From Sphingosinicella sp. (GTDB taxonomy: Bacteria; Pseudomonadota; Alphaproteobacteria; Sphingomonadales; Sphingomonadaceae), in assembly GCF_013911755.1 (NCBI RefSeq), contig NZ_JACESP010000001.1, forward strand, positions 248,001-312,000: DNA of 64,000 nt, given 5' to 3'. A model generated the notes under the pieces. It did no database searches. It was not told the DNA's origin and saw only the letters and a program-made list of their open reading frames with translations. Below are positions 33,489 through 41,734 of this stretch, one piece after another (positions within the stretch are counted from its first letter, which is position 1; each line of letters opens with the position of its first letter). Made by a program: the position numbers and the translations under genes.

Positions 33489-35273
33489 TCAGGCCGCGAT
33501 GTCGAGCGGCTGGATCTGGCCGGAGAGGTAGAGCGCGCGGGCCTTGGAGCGGCTGAGCTTGCCCGAGCTGGTGCGCGGCAGCGTGCGCGGCGGGACCAGT
33601 TCTACGATACAGTTCATGCCGGTGATGGCGCGCACCTTGGTCTTGATCGTTTCGCGCAGGTCGGCGCGTTCGGCGGCATCGCTGGTGCGGCACTGGACGA
33701 GCACGGCGGGCGCTTCCTCGCCGCCTTCCGTGGTGATCGAGAACGCGGCGATGTCGCCCGCCTTGAAGCCCGGAAGCTGCTCGATTGCCCACTCGATGTC
33801 CTGCGGCCAGTGGTTCTTGCCGTTGATGATGATCATGTCCTTGGCGCGGCCGACGATGTAGAGCGCGCCGTCCAGCATGTAGCCCATGTCACCGGTATCG
33901 AGCCAGCGGCCCTGCAGCGCTGCGCGGGTAGAGATTTCGTCGCGGAAATAGCCGGTCATGATGCTGGGGCCCGCCACGAACACTTTGCCGATCTGGCGGT
34001 CGCCAAGGCGGCGTCCGGCCTCGTCGCGGATTTCGATTTCCATGCCCGGCAGGGCGACACCGCAGTTCACGATCGCGCGCATCCGGCCCGTACCGGCACC
34101 AGTATCCTCGCGCTCGCCCGAAAGCAGACGCTCATCGACGAGATCGGTGACGATGCCCGTGCCCACCGGAGAAATGGTAACGGCAAGCGTCGCTTCTGCG
34201 AGGCCGTAGCTCGGCAGGAACGCACCGCCCGAAAATCCTGCGGGCGCGAACGCTTCCACGAAGGCGTTCATGACGTCCGGGCGGATCATGTCGGCGCCGT
34301 TGCCTGCCACGCGCCAGCGCGACAGGTCGAACCGCTCGGCGATATCGGTCTGGCTGGAAACGCGGCGCGCGCAGATGTCGTAGCCGAAGGTCGGCGAGTA
34401 AGAGAGGCTGTGGCCCTCATTGCGCGTGATGAGCGCGAGCCATGAGAGGGGACGGCGCGCGAAATCCTCAGTGGCGAGGTAATCGGCGGAAACCTGGTTC
34501 GCGATCGGCGCCATCAGGCAGCCGACGAGGCCCATGTCGTGATAATAAGGCAGCCAGGAGATGACGCGGTCGTCGCGGCGAAGCTGCACGCCGACGGCAT
34601 GGCCGTTGAGGTTCGCGAGCAGCGCCTCGTGCGTGATTTCCACACCGTGCGGGAAGCGCGTCGAGCCGCTCGAATACTGGAGGTAGGCAATGTCGGCCTT
34701 GCGCGCCGACGGCAGCGCAGCGGGCTTCGCGTCGCGCGCCATGAAGTTCAGCCAGTCATGCGCGGTGCGGCAGCGCAGGCCGTGTGCGGCTTCCGCCACG
34801 ATCGCAGCAAGGCCGGACGGCGCAAACACGATCTCGGGGTCGCAGGAGGTGAGCTGGCTGCGGATCTGCTCCACATAACCTTCGCGTCCGCCGAACGAGG
34901 TCGGCAGCGGCAGCGGCACGGGCAGCGCACCGGCGTATATGGCGCCGAAGAACAGGCTTACGAAATCCGCGCTCGTCTCGGCGATCAGTGCCACGCGGTC
35001 ACCCGGCTTGATGCCGGCGGCGATCAGCCGGTAGGCGTTGGCGGTCGCATCGACCTTGAGGTCCGAAAACGTCAGGACGCGCGCGAGCCGCGCCCGCGCA
35101 TCGAAGAAGTTGAGGCCGCGCTTGCCCTGCGCCGCATAATCCAATGCTTCGCCAAGCGTGTTGAAGTCCGCCAGACGGCGCGGCAAATCGTCGAGCGTCG
35201 GCGTTGGCGCCAGCGCCGTTTCATCGGCGCCGGACAGCGCAAGCGCGCTCGAATCCGAAGTGCGATTCAGCAA
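33489..35273 (-). CDS. Fatty acyl-AMP ligase / acyl-ACP synthetase
   Basis: The 594-residue adenylate-forming enzyme has the P-loop segment AYLQYSSGSTRFPHGVEITH, the ISWLPYYHDMGLVGCLMAPI signature of fatty acyl-AMP ligases, GSDGLWLDTGDMGY-like ATP-binding residues (WLDTGDMGYM), and VGRAKDMIIINGKNHWPQDI near the C-terminus, followed by the hinge and lid. FAAL-type enzymes activate fatty acids and load them onto an ACP. A TTG start at 35273 is preferred because GAGGAGG lies 9 bases upstream. First gene of the leftward block FAAL-CerR-ACP-SPT, it would supply the acyl chain. Confidence 0.88.
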   Translation of the reverse strand: MLNRTSDSSALALSGADETALAPTPTLDDLPRRLADFNTLGEALDYAAQGKRGLNFFDARARLARVLTFSDLKVDATANAYRLIAAGIKPGDRVALIAETSADFVSLFFGAIYAGALPVPLPLPTSFGGREGYVEQIRSQLTSCDPEIVFAPSGLAAIVAEAAHGLRCRTAHDWLNFMARDAKPAALPSARKADIAYLQYSSGSTRFPHGVEITHEALLANLNGHAVGVQLRRDDRVISWLPYYHDMGLVGCLMAPIANQVSADYLATEDFARRPLSWLALITRNEGHSLSYSPTFGYDICARRVSSQTDIAERFDLSRWRVAGNGADMIRPDVMNAFVEAFAPAGFSGGAFLPSYGLAEATLAVTISPVGTGIVTDLVDERLLSGEREDTGAGTGRMRAIVNCGVALPGMEIEIRDEAGRRLGDRQIGKVFVAGPSIMTGYFRDEISTRAALQGRWLDTGDMGYMLDGALYIVGRAKDMIIINGKNHWPQDIEWAIEQLPGFKAGDIAAFSITTEGGEEAPAVLVQCRTSDAAERADLRETIKTKVRAITGMNCIVELVPPRTLPRTSSGKLSRSKARALYLSGQIQPLDIAA

Positions 35274-35401
35274 GTCCCCGAACCTCCTCAGCTCTTCTCG
35301 GCGCAGCGGCGGCTTTTCCTGCCGCTCATAAACCTCGCCAAATACACGACTCCTTGGCCACTTGCAAAACAGGCCAGCGTCAGCCTTTGCCGGAATGTGA
35401 C

Positions 35402-35416
35402 GTTCAAAATTGGGTC
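35402..35416 (+). promoter_or_regulatory. Possible LexA-type operator before recX
   Basis: GTTC (35402-35405), seven bases, then GGTC (35413-35416). Alphaproteobacterial LexA boxes read GTTC, seven bases, GTTC, so one base differs. It lies 21 bases before the recX start, where an SOS operator would be expected. Weak, motif match only. Confidence 0.3.
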
Positions 35417-35437
35417 CGACTATGGCAGGAACATGGC

Positions 35438-35959
35438 GTGCGTACCGAAAAAAGCCGAAAACCGCCCCCGCCGCTCGATGAGGAAGCCCTTCGCGCGCTC
35501 GCGCTTCGGTATGTGGAACGCTACGCGACCTCTGAAGGCAAGCTGGCATCCTACCTTACCCGGAAGCTGCGCGAGCGCGGCTGGGCCGGGGAACGCCCCG
35601 CCGACGTGGCGGCTATCGTCGTGCGTTTCGCGGAGTTGCGTTATGTCGATGATCGCACGTTTGGGGAGGCGCGGGCGCGGGGACTCGAGCGGCGCGGCTA
35701 CGGCGCGCGGCGAATCGGGCAGGACCTGCGTGCGGCGGGCCTGGCCGAAGACCTGCGCGGAGAGATCACGGGCGCGGTCGACGCACGCGGGGCTGCAATA
35801 GCCTACGCGCGCCGCAAGCGCTTCGGACCGTTCGCGCGGGAAGCGCCCGATCGCGCAGCGCGGCAGAAGCAGTTCGCCGCGATGCTGCGTGCGGGCCACG
35901 ATGTGCGCATGGCCGCCGAGATTCTCGACATGCGGGACGTGGACCCCGATTACGAGTAG
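35438..35959 (+). CDS. recX: Regulatory protein RecX
   Basis: The 173-residue protein limits RecA filament growth. It consists of helical RecX repeats: LALRYVERYATSEGKLASYL with TRKLRERGW, then FAELRYVDDRTFGEARARGL and RRIGQDLRAAGLAED, the usual tyrosine/glycine pattern. recX is often next to recA; here recA is not nearby. The GTG at 35438 is preferred, preceded by AGGAA. Its end overlaps the convergent molybdopterin-type gene by 10 bases. A possible LexA site lies upstream. Confidence 0.88.
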   Translation: MRTEKSRKPPPPLDEEALRALALRYVERYATSEGKLASYLTRKLRERGWAGERPADVAAIVVRFAELRYVDDRTFGEARARGLERRGYGARRIGQDLRAAGLAEDLRGEITGAVDARGAAIAYARRKRFGPFAREAPDRAARQKQFAAMLRAGHDVRMAAEILDMRDVDPDYE

Positions 35960-37527
35960 CGCGCCCTCGCCGCCGCGAGGGCTTCGGGCGTATCGACATC
36001 CATGAAGATCGCGTCGCTCTCCACCGGCACTTCGACAATATCGTCTGCGAACTCGGCGAGCAGCGCCTTTCCGCCCACGTCGCCTTCAAGACCGCGCAGC
36101 CGCGCGAAATAGCGCCGGCCCCAGGCCACCGGATTCCCGCGCTTGCCCTTGTGCGCGGGCACCGCGATGCGGTTCGCGTCCGCAGCAGCAGCGAGGCTTG
36201 CGATATGCCCGGCGCTTACCTCCGGCATGTCGCCCAGCAGCACCAGGGCTGCCGACCAGTCTTCGGGCACGGCGGCTATGCCCGTTGCGAGCGATTGGCT
36301 CAGCCCCTCCGCGTAGCGCGCAGCGTGGACGCTCGGAAAACCGTAGTGCCCCGCCAAGGCCGCGATTTCCGCTTCGGCGTTGCCCGTGACGACGATCGCG
36401 GAAAGTCCGGCTTCTTTCACTGCGTCGAGCACGTGCGCGAGCACCGGCCTGCCGCCGAGGTCGGCGAGCAGCTTGTTCGCACCCATGCGCACCGAGCGTC
36501 CGGCCGCGAGCACTACAGCGCCAATGCTGCCGCCCACCGCCGGTTTCGGGCGGGGTTCGGGGCGGGGGACGTCGGCGAGAAGCCCGCCAGCGCCCATACG
36601 CGCGATGTCGCCGCCGCTGACGTCGAGCCCCGCCCAAAGGCGTTCGAGGACCCAGTCAAAGCCGTTACGGCGCGGGCTCCGCGCACAGCCGGGTAGTCCG
36701 ATCACGGGGCGCGTGCCGATGCGGGCGAGGCACAGGAGATTGCCGGGGTCGACCGGCATTCCGAGCCGCAGCACCTCGCCGCCGGCCTGTTCGATCGCGG
36801 CGGGAATGACGTCGCGCCGGTCGCTGATCGCTGAGGCGCCGCTCACAAGGACGATGTCGGCATCTGCGGTCTCGGCGAGCACGGCGGCGAGTGCCTCTTC
36901 CGTGTGCGCGCAACGCATTTCGCGCCATGCGGCGAGGCCTAGCGCGGCGCAGCGCGCCTGCGTCACCTCGGCGGTTTTCGCGAGCAGCTTCGCCGATGTG
37001 CCGGGAAGTGTCGTCTGGATGAAGGCGACGCGGAGCGTCCCGAACGGCGCCAGTCGCAGGACGCCTTTCGCGCTGGCTGACGCGCTTCGAACCAAGGCTT
37101 CGGGCGCGGCGAAGGGAATGATCTTCACGGTCGCGACGATTTCGCTCTTGGCGGCGGGCGCGAACGGGGCGAGCGTGCCGAGCGTCACGGCCTCATCGTG
37201 GGCGTTCACGATGTCGACTGCGGCCGTTTCCACGAGCAGCAACCCGGCGGCATCGGCCACGATGTTGGCGCGGCCGTGCACGGGCGGATGGGCGGAGAGG
37301 CCGGGCCCGGCAGCAGCGGACGCCAGCAGGGCGGCAGCGGCGTCTTCGTGCAGATCACCGCTTTCAAGGGTGGCCACGACGAGTTCGTCGAGCCCTGCCG
37401 CGCGGGCGTCAGCGATGTCCGCCGCATCGAGGCGTTTTCCCTTGGCGATTCGCCGCCCGCCGACATGCGCGGCGTGGGCGAGATACGCACCTTCCGCAAG
37501 GTCCAGAGGGACACGTCCGAACTTCAC
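35950..37527 (-). CDS. Molybdopterin-binding (MoeA/MogA-like) and MobA/MocA-like nucleotidyltransferase fusion
   Basis: The 525-residue protein joins two domains. Residues about 1-330 are a molybdopterin-binding, MoeA/MogA-like part (LLLVETAAVDIVNAHDEAVT, DIVLVSGASAISDRRDVIP, VIGLPGCARSPRRNGFDW). Residues about 335-525 are a GT-A nucleotidyltransferase of the MobA/MocA type (GAVVLAAGRSVRMGANKLLA, LVLLGDMPEVSAGHI). Such fusions mature the cofactor of xanthine-dehydrogenase or CO-dehydrogenase type enzymes, adding CMP. Overlap with xdhC by 4 bases supports this. The enzyme to be matured is not in the window. Confidence 0.85.
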   Translation of the reverse strand: MKFGRVPLDLAEGAYLAHAAHVGGRRIAKGKRLDAADIADARAAGLDELVVATLESGDLHEDAAAALLASAAAGPGLSAHPPVHGRANIVADAAGLLLVETAAVDIVNAHDEAVTLGTLAPFAPAAKSEIVATVKIIPFAAPEALVRSASASAKGVLRLAPFGTLRVAFIQTTLPGTSAKLLAKTAEVTQARCAALGLAAWREMRCAHTEEALAAVLAETADADIVLVSGASAISDRRDVIPAAIEQAGGEVLRLGMPVDPGNLLCLARIGTRPVIGLPGCARSPRRNGFDWVLERLWAGLDVSGGDIARMGAGGLLADVPRPEPRPKPAVGGSIGAVVLAAGRSVRMGANKLLADLGGRPVLAHVLDAVKEAGLSAIVVTGNAEAEIAALAGHYGFPSVHAARYAEGLSQSLATGIAAVPEDWSAALVLLGDMPEVSAGHIASLAAAADANRIAVPAHKGKRGNPVAWGRRYFARLRGLEGDVGGKALLAEFADDIVEVPVESDAIFMDVDTPEALAAARARYS

Positions 37528-38444
37528 GCGCCGCGCCGTACCGCGATCATCTGGGCGGCGATCGAAAGCGCGATCTCGGCGGGGTTCGCCGCGCCGATGG
37601 CGAGGCCCGCGGGGCCATGAACGCGCGCCAGCGCAGCCTCGTCGAAGCCCGCAGCGGCGAGCCGTTCGCGGCGGAGCGCCTGATTCTTCCGCGACCCAAG
37701 CGCGGCAATATAAAACGCAGGCGAGCGCAGCGCCGCGATAAGCGCAGGGTCGTCGAGCTTGGGATCGTGCGTCAGCGCGACGATCGCGCTCGCGCTGTCG
37801 GGCTTCCAGTCAGCGAGCGCCTCATCGGGCCAGCGCGGATCGACCGCGATGTGCTGGAAGCGCTCGGCGGCGGCGAAGCTCCCGCGCGGATCGACGACGA
37901 GCGGCACGTAGCCGAGCAGTTCCGCCATCGGCACGAGCGCCTGCGCGATGTGAACCGCACCGACGATCATCAGACGCCCTGCGGGCTCGTAAAGGCGCGC
38001 GAAACCTTCGCCTTCGCCTTCATGGGAAACACCATCGGCATCGGTGGTGACGCGAATGCTCTCACCGTTCGCGAACGCTTTGCCAAGGCGTTCGGCGAGG
38101 TCAGGGGCGAAGCCCGCATCGGACACCGGCTGCACCAGAACCGCGATGCGCCCGCCGCAGGCAAGGCCCACCTCCCACGCGCGGGCATCGGCAACGCCGT
38201 ATTCGAGGCGTCTCGGCGCGTTGTCGGCGATCACGTCCGCCGCTACCGCGATCACGTCACCCTCCACGCAGCCGCCGCTCACCGAGCCTTCGAAGAGCCC
38301 ATCGTCGCGAATGATAAGGTGCGCGCCCGCGCGGCGTGGCGCGGAACCCCATGTTTCAATCACCGTGGCGATCGCGGCCTTGTGCCCGGCGGCGATCCAG
38401 CCGCGGAGCGTCGCGATCAGCGCGGCGGTGTCGTCTCCGTTCAC
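37524..38444 (-). CDS. xdhC: XdhC/CoxI family molybdenum-enzyme maturation protein
   Basis: The 306-residue protein (from the GTG at 38444, whose GTGA overlaps the coxG stop) has the XdhC/CoxI signatures IATVIETWGSAPRRAGAHLI, GSVSGGCVEGDVIAVA and, in the C-terminal Rossmann part, VALTHDPKLDDPALIAALRS and FYIAALGSRKNQALRRERL. XdhC proteins bind molybdopterin, protect it and help its sulfuration before insertion into xanthine dehydrogenase-type enzymes. It overlaps its neighbours on both sides. Confidence 0.9.
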   Translation of the reverse strand: MNGDDTAALIATLRGWIAAGHKAAIATVIETWGSAPRRAGAHLIIRDDGLFEGSVSGGCVEGDVIAVAADVIADNAPRRLEYGVADARAWEVGLACGGRIAVLVQPVSDAGFAPDLAERLGKAFANGESIRVTTDADGVSHEGEGEGFARLYEPAGRLMIVGAVHIAQALVPMAELLGYVPLVVDPRGSFAAAERFQHIAVDPRWPDEALADWKPDSASAIVALTHDPKLDDPALIAALRSPAFYIAALGSRKNQALRRERLAAAGFDEAALARVHGPAGLAIGAANPAEIALSIAAQMIAVRRGA

Positions 38445-39025
38445 AGCACCAGCCAGAGCACCAGCGCGGCGACGAGCGCGATCACGATGCTGCCCCACAC
38501 GGTTGGGGAAAGCCCGGGCATCTCCTCAGCGCCCTCGGAGAGATCGGTTTCGGGAAGCACCACGGGTGCAGGCTCTGGCGCGCCCTCACTTTCCACGCGC
38601 GCTTTGAAGGCTGCGAAGAAGGATTCGGCATAAGCCTTTGCGGTGCCTTCGATCAGCCGTGCGCCAAGCTGCGCGAGCTTGCCGCCGACGGTGGAACTCG
38701 CCTGCCAGGCGAGTCGCGTGCCGCCCGGGGCGTCTTCGAGCTTCACCGAAGCCTTGCCCTTCGCAAACCCCGCGACGCCGCCTTTGCCCTCACCGGAAAT
38801 CACATAGGCGTTCGGCGCATCGATTTCGGAGAGCTCGACGGCGCCGGTAAACTTCGCGCGTACCGGCCCGACCTTGGCGTTCATCGTGCCCTCGAAGCGG
38901 TTTTCCCCTGCACGCTCAAGCCGTTCCACGCCATCGATGCACGCGGCCAAAACTTCGGGGTCGTTGAGCGCCGCCCAGACCCTTTCGCGCGGTGCCGCGA
39001 TCAGGGTCTCACCGTTCAGTTCCAT
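38441..39025 (-). CDS. coxG: CoxG family SRPBCC membrane-anchored protein
   Basis: The 194-residue protein begins MELNGETLIAAPRERVWAAL, the start of the CO dehydrogenase subunit G/START-type family, with the classic pattern NDPEVLAACIDGVERLE and, later, AKFTGAVELSEIDAP. A Pro/Glu linker and a C-terminal membrane helix (VWGSIVIALVAALVLWLVL) follow, as in CoxG, which anchors aerobic CO dehydrogenase to the membrane. With xdhC and the molybdopterin fusion it forms a three-gene accessory operon, but the CO dehydrogenase subunits are absent. CoxG relatives also occur with xanthine dehydrogenase-type enzymes, so the partner is unknown. Confidence 0.85.
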   Translation of the reverse strand: MELNGETLIAAPRERVWAALNDPEVLAACIDGVERLERAGENRFEGTMNAKVGPVRAKFTGAVELSEIDAPNAYVISGEGKGGVAGFAKGKASVKLEDAPGGTRLAWQASSTVGGKLAQLGARLIEGTAKAYAESFFAAFKARVESEGAPEPAPVVLPETDLSEGAEEMPGLSPTVWGSIVIALVAALVLWLVL

Positions 39026-39060
39026 CGGCGCAAATCCTTTGTCTTGTCGCTTTGAAAATT

Positions 39061-39072
39061 AACTATATAGTT
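39061..39072. repeat. AT-rich palindrome in the coxG / cold-shock gene intergenic region
   Basis: AACTATATAGTT (39061-39072) is a perfect 12-base palindrome inside the AT-rich divergent intergenic region (39026-39136), which contrasts with the GC-rich surroundings. It lies upstream of both coxG (36 bases from its start) and the cold-shock gene, so it could be an operator for either. No regulator is identified. Confidence 0.45.
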
Positions 39073-39136
39073 CGTTGTTACGGGGTTTTGTGGTAGCGTT
39101 CTTTCTCGGAAAATTAAATGTGCGTCGGAGGGGGTA

Positions 39137-39712
39137 ATGGCCGAGCACGCGTTGCTGCCAGAGGGTGAGCACGTGTCCGACCTTGCCGAAGTCGCCGAAG
39201 AATGCCGCGTCGATGGCACGGTAAAGTGGTTCGATGCGGTACGGGGATATGGCTTCATCGTTCCCAGTGATGGGAGCGGCGATGTGTTGGTACACTTTTC
39301 CACGTTGCGCGAGGTTGGTCGCCGCACGCTGCCTGAAGGCGCGACAGTCGTCTGCATGGCGGTTGCGCGGGAACGCGGTCGGCAGGCGCGGCGTATCATT
39401 GAACTCGATTTGACGACGGCGATCGGGCCTGATCCCGAACTCGTCGTGCAGCGGGCTGCTGCGCGCGTCGATCCGATGCAGCTCATCGACGATGCGGGCG
39501 ATTACGAGCGGCTTGAAGTCAAGTGGTTCAACCGCCTGAAAGGCTATGGTTTTCTCACGCGCGGGGAAGGTTCGCATGACATTTTCGTGCACATGGAAAC
39601 CGTGCGTCGTGCCGGGCTTATCGAACTGATACCGGGCCAGTACGTGATGGCGCGCATCGCGGAGGGCGACAAGGGCCCGCTCGCCGTTGCCATCGCGGTC
39701 GGAGAGGCATAG
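39137..39712 (+). CDS. Protein with two cold-shock domains
   Basis: The 191-residue protein has two cold-shock (OB-fold) domains: residues about 24-95 with [20 protein letters not shown] and [13 protein letters not shown], and about 125-190 with [19 protein letters not shown] and [13 protein letters not shown]. Each shows the aromatic RNP1 (KGYGFI) and RNP2 (VFVHF) type motifs that bind single-stranded RNA or DNA. Double-CSD proteins are usual in alphaproteobacteria. The ATG is preceded by GGAGGGGG. The 5' leader is AT-rich. Confidence 0.92.
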   Translation: MAEHALLPEGEHVSDLAEVAEECRVDGTVKWFDAVRGYGFIVPSDGSGDVLVHFSTLREVGRRTLPEGATVVCMAVARERGRQARRIIELDLTTAIGPDPELVVQRAAARVDPMQLIDDAGDYERLEVKWFNRLKGYGFLTRGEGSHDIFVHMETVRRAGLIELIPGQYVMARIAEGDKGPLAVAIAVGEA

Positions 39713-39722
39713 AGCCCTTTTC

Positions 39723-40256
39723 ATGAATTCCGTTCGTCATCGGCCGCTTCTTGCGGCCTTCCTGCTCGCGGCCATCGTGTCGGGCTGTGGCAGCAAGCCG
39801 TCCGCCGCCACGCAGGAACCTGCGGCCGAAACCGCTGGAGAGCCTGCGGTCCGGCGGCTTCGCACCGTCCCGCTCACCATCGTCACCAACGACGGCAAGC
39901 GGCATGTTTACACGGTCGAAGTCGCGCGCACGGCGGACGAGCAGGCGCAGGGGCTGATGTATCGCCGCGCGATGCCGAAGGATGCGGGCATGATCTTCCC
40001 GTTCCCGGCACCGCGCCCCGCGACGTTCTGGATGCGCAACACATATATCCCGCTCGATATGGTGTTCCTGCTTGCTGACGGGCGCATCGAGAGCATCCTT
40101 GCCGACGTTCCGCCGCTGAATGATGCGCAGCGCAGCTCGCTCGGCCCCGTCGCCGCCGTGCTCGAACTGAGTGCCGGAGAGGCCGCGCGGATCGGTGCGA
40201 CGCCCGGCGATCTCGTCGAATACGACCTTCGGGACTTGCAAGGCGGCACGGAATAA
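39723..40256 (+). CDS. DUF192 family lipoprotein
   Basis: The 177-residue protein has a lipoprotein signal sequence (RPLLAAFLLAAIVSGC, lipobox Cys 21) and a DUF192 domain: YTVEVARTADEQAQGLMYRR, then MIFPFPAPRPATFWMRNTYI and LDMVFLLADGRIESI. DUF192 proteins are small periplasmic proteins of unknown function, often next to cold-shock genes in this class. The ATG at 39723 follows the cold-shock gene by 10 bases. Confidence 0.87.
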   Translation: MNSVRHRPLLAAFLLAAIVSGCGSKPSAATQEPAAETAGEPAVRRLRTVPLTIVTNDGKRHVYTVEVARTADEQAQGLMYRRAMPKDAGMIFPFPAPRPATFWMRNTYIPLDMVFLLADGRIESILADVPPLNDAQRSSLGPVAAVLELSAGEAARIGATPGDLVEYDLRDLQGGTE

Positions 40257-40293
40257 GGCTCTAAGGCGCCAACTGAAGTCAGCGGAGCCGGCA

Positions 40294-40683
40294 ATGGGTC
40301 TGTTCAAGTCGATTTTCACCTGGTGGGACGGTCCGACGTGGGGCACGCGCTACATGACGCGTTTCCACGGCGAGGAAGTCGGCCAGGACGCGGAAGGCAA
40401 CCGCTATTTCCGCAAGCCCGGCAAGCGCGAGCGCCGCTGGGTAATCTATAACGGCTTCAACGAGGCGAGCCGTGTGCCCCCCGAGTGGCACGGCTGGCTG
40501 CACAAATCCACCGACGTGCTGCCGAGCGACTCGAAGCTGCCGCGCAAGGTGTGGGAAAAGCCGCATCACGCGAACCTCACCGGCACTGCCGCGGCATGGC
40601 AGCGTCCCGGCACGCTCGCGAGCGAGGCGCCGCGCGCCCGCGCGACCGGCGACTATGAAGCGTGGAGCCCCGAAGAGGCATGA
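40294..40683 (+). CDS. NADH:ubiquinone oxidoreductase accessory subunit NDUFA12 (B17.2)
   Basis: The 129-residue protein matches the NDUFA12/B17.2-like subunit of complex I found in alphaproteobacteria and mitochondria: GPTWGTRYMTRFHGEEVGQD, RYFRKPGKRERRWVIYNG and PPEWHGWLHKSTDV are the diagnostic runs. It is an accessory subunit on the matrix/cytoplasmic side. It overlaps the mlaD gene by 4 bases (ATGA), and this cluster is not part of the nuo operon. Confidence 0.92.
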   Translation: MGLFKSIFTWWDGPTWGTRYMTRFHGEEVGQDAEGNRYFRKPGKRERRWVIYNGFNEASRVPPEWHGWLHKSTDVLPSDSKLPRKVWEKPHHANLTGTAAAWQRPGTLASEAPRARATGDYEAWSPEEA

Positions 40684-41186
40684 CCGCACTGTTCCGGCAG
40701 AACCTGATCGAGGCGATCGTCGGCGCGCTTGTCGTGGGCATCGCGGTCGTGTTCGTGCTGTTCTCGTATCAGCGGACGTCAGGCAATGTTGGCGCGGATC
40801 GCTACCGCGTCTCGGCGCTGTTCCCGAACGCCACGGGTGTCGCTGTCGGTACCGATGTGCGCGTCTCGGGCATCAAGGTGGGGTCGGTCGTCGATCAGTC
40901 GCTCGACCCGGATACGTTCCAGGCTCGGCTCGGCCTTTCGATCGACCAGCGAATCAAGCTGCCGCTCGACAGCAGTGCGGCGATCACCTCCGAAGGGATT
41001 CTCGGCGGCAGCTACATCTCGCTGACGCCGGGCGGCGACCCCGAGACGATGCGCGAGGGCGACGAGATCATCGATACGCAAGGTTCGGTCGATCTGATGA
41101 CGCTGATCGGGGGCTTCATCAACCAGAGCGGCAAGTCTGAAAACAAGGCCGGCGAGCCTGCGCCAGCGGAGCCCGCCGCACCGTGA
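40680..41186 (+). CDS. mlaD: MlaD-type MCE-domain lipid transport protein
   Basis: The 168-residue protein has an N-terminal membrane helix (LIEAIVGALVVGIAVVFVLF) and one MCE domain (YRVSALFPNATGVAVGTDVR, VSGIKVGSV). MlaD hexamers pass phospholipids between inner and outer membranes in the Mla system. The other mla genes are not adjacent. A Pro/Ala/Lys tail is short. Overlaps the NDUFA12 and DUF2155 genes by 4 bases. Confidence 0.9.
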   Translation: MTALFRQNLIEAIVGALVVGIAVVFVLFSYQRTSGNVGADRYRVSALFPNATGVAVGTDVRVSGIKVGSVVDQSLDPDTFQARLGLSIDQRIKLPLDSSAAITSEGILGGSYISLTPGGDPETMREGDEIIDTQGSVDLMTLIGGFINQSGKSENKAGEPAPAEPAAP

Positions 41187-41734
41187 TCCGTACGGCGGCC
41201 CGCGCCGCGTTTGGCATGGTGCTGCTCGCCGCGCCGGCGGTCGCGCAGCCCGCGCCTGCTGCCGAACCGGTGCCGGCTCCAACGCCTGCGGCGCCCAAAG
41301 CTGCGCCCGTGAAGCTCCCCACACCGAACGCGGAGCGCGTGCTCGTGATCGGCGTGCTCGACAAGGTGAGCAGCGAAACGCGTAACCTCACGTTGAAGCC
41401 GGGCGAGACCGTGCGCTTCGGCAAGCTGCGCATCGCGGCGCGCACCTGCGAGGCTTCGCCGCCGTGGCAGCGTCCGCACACAGGCGCCTTTCTTCAGATC
41501 GACGGGCCGGTGCGCGACAACACGATGAAGCGCCTGTTTTCCGGCTGGCTCTTCGCCGAAAGTCCTTCGCTCAACAGCTTCGATAATGAGCGCTACGATG
41601 TCTGGGTCAGAAGCTGCGCGATGCGCTTCCCGGACACGGGGCCGCGCACGATCGTGGTCGGCAAATCGTCAGGCAGCGCATCGAGCGCGCCGAAATCCGC
41701 ATCCGAAACCCCGGTCGCGCCGCCGAGCAACTGA
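41183..41734 (+). CDS. DUF2155 periplasmic protein
   Basis: The 183-residue protein has a signal peptide (ending VAQP), a Pro/Ala spacer, and the DUF2155 core: VLDKVSSETRNLTLKPGETV, then FGKLRIAARTCEASPPWQRP and FSGWLFAESPSLNSFDNERY, then DVWVRSCAM. The family has two conserved Cys and is regularly found next to aat and mlaD in alphaproteobacteria; function unknown. The start is GTG overlapping the mlaD stop. Its last 142 bases lie antisense to the aat gene. Confidence 0.85.
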   Translation: MIRTAARAAFGMVLLAAPAVAQPAPAAEPVPAPTPAAPKAAPVKLPTPNAERVLVIGVLDKVSSETRNLTLKPGETVRFGKLRIAARTCEASPPWQRPHTGAFLQIDGPVRDNTMKRLFSGWLFAESPSLNSFDNERYDVWVRSCAMRFPDTGPRTIVVGKSSGSASSAPKSASETPVAPPSN

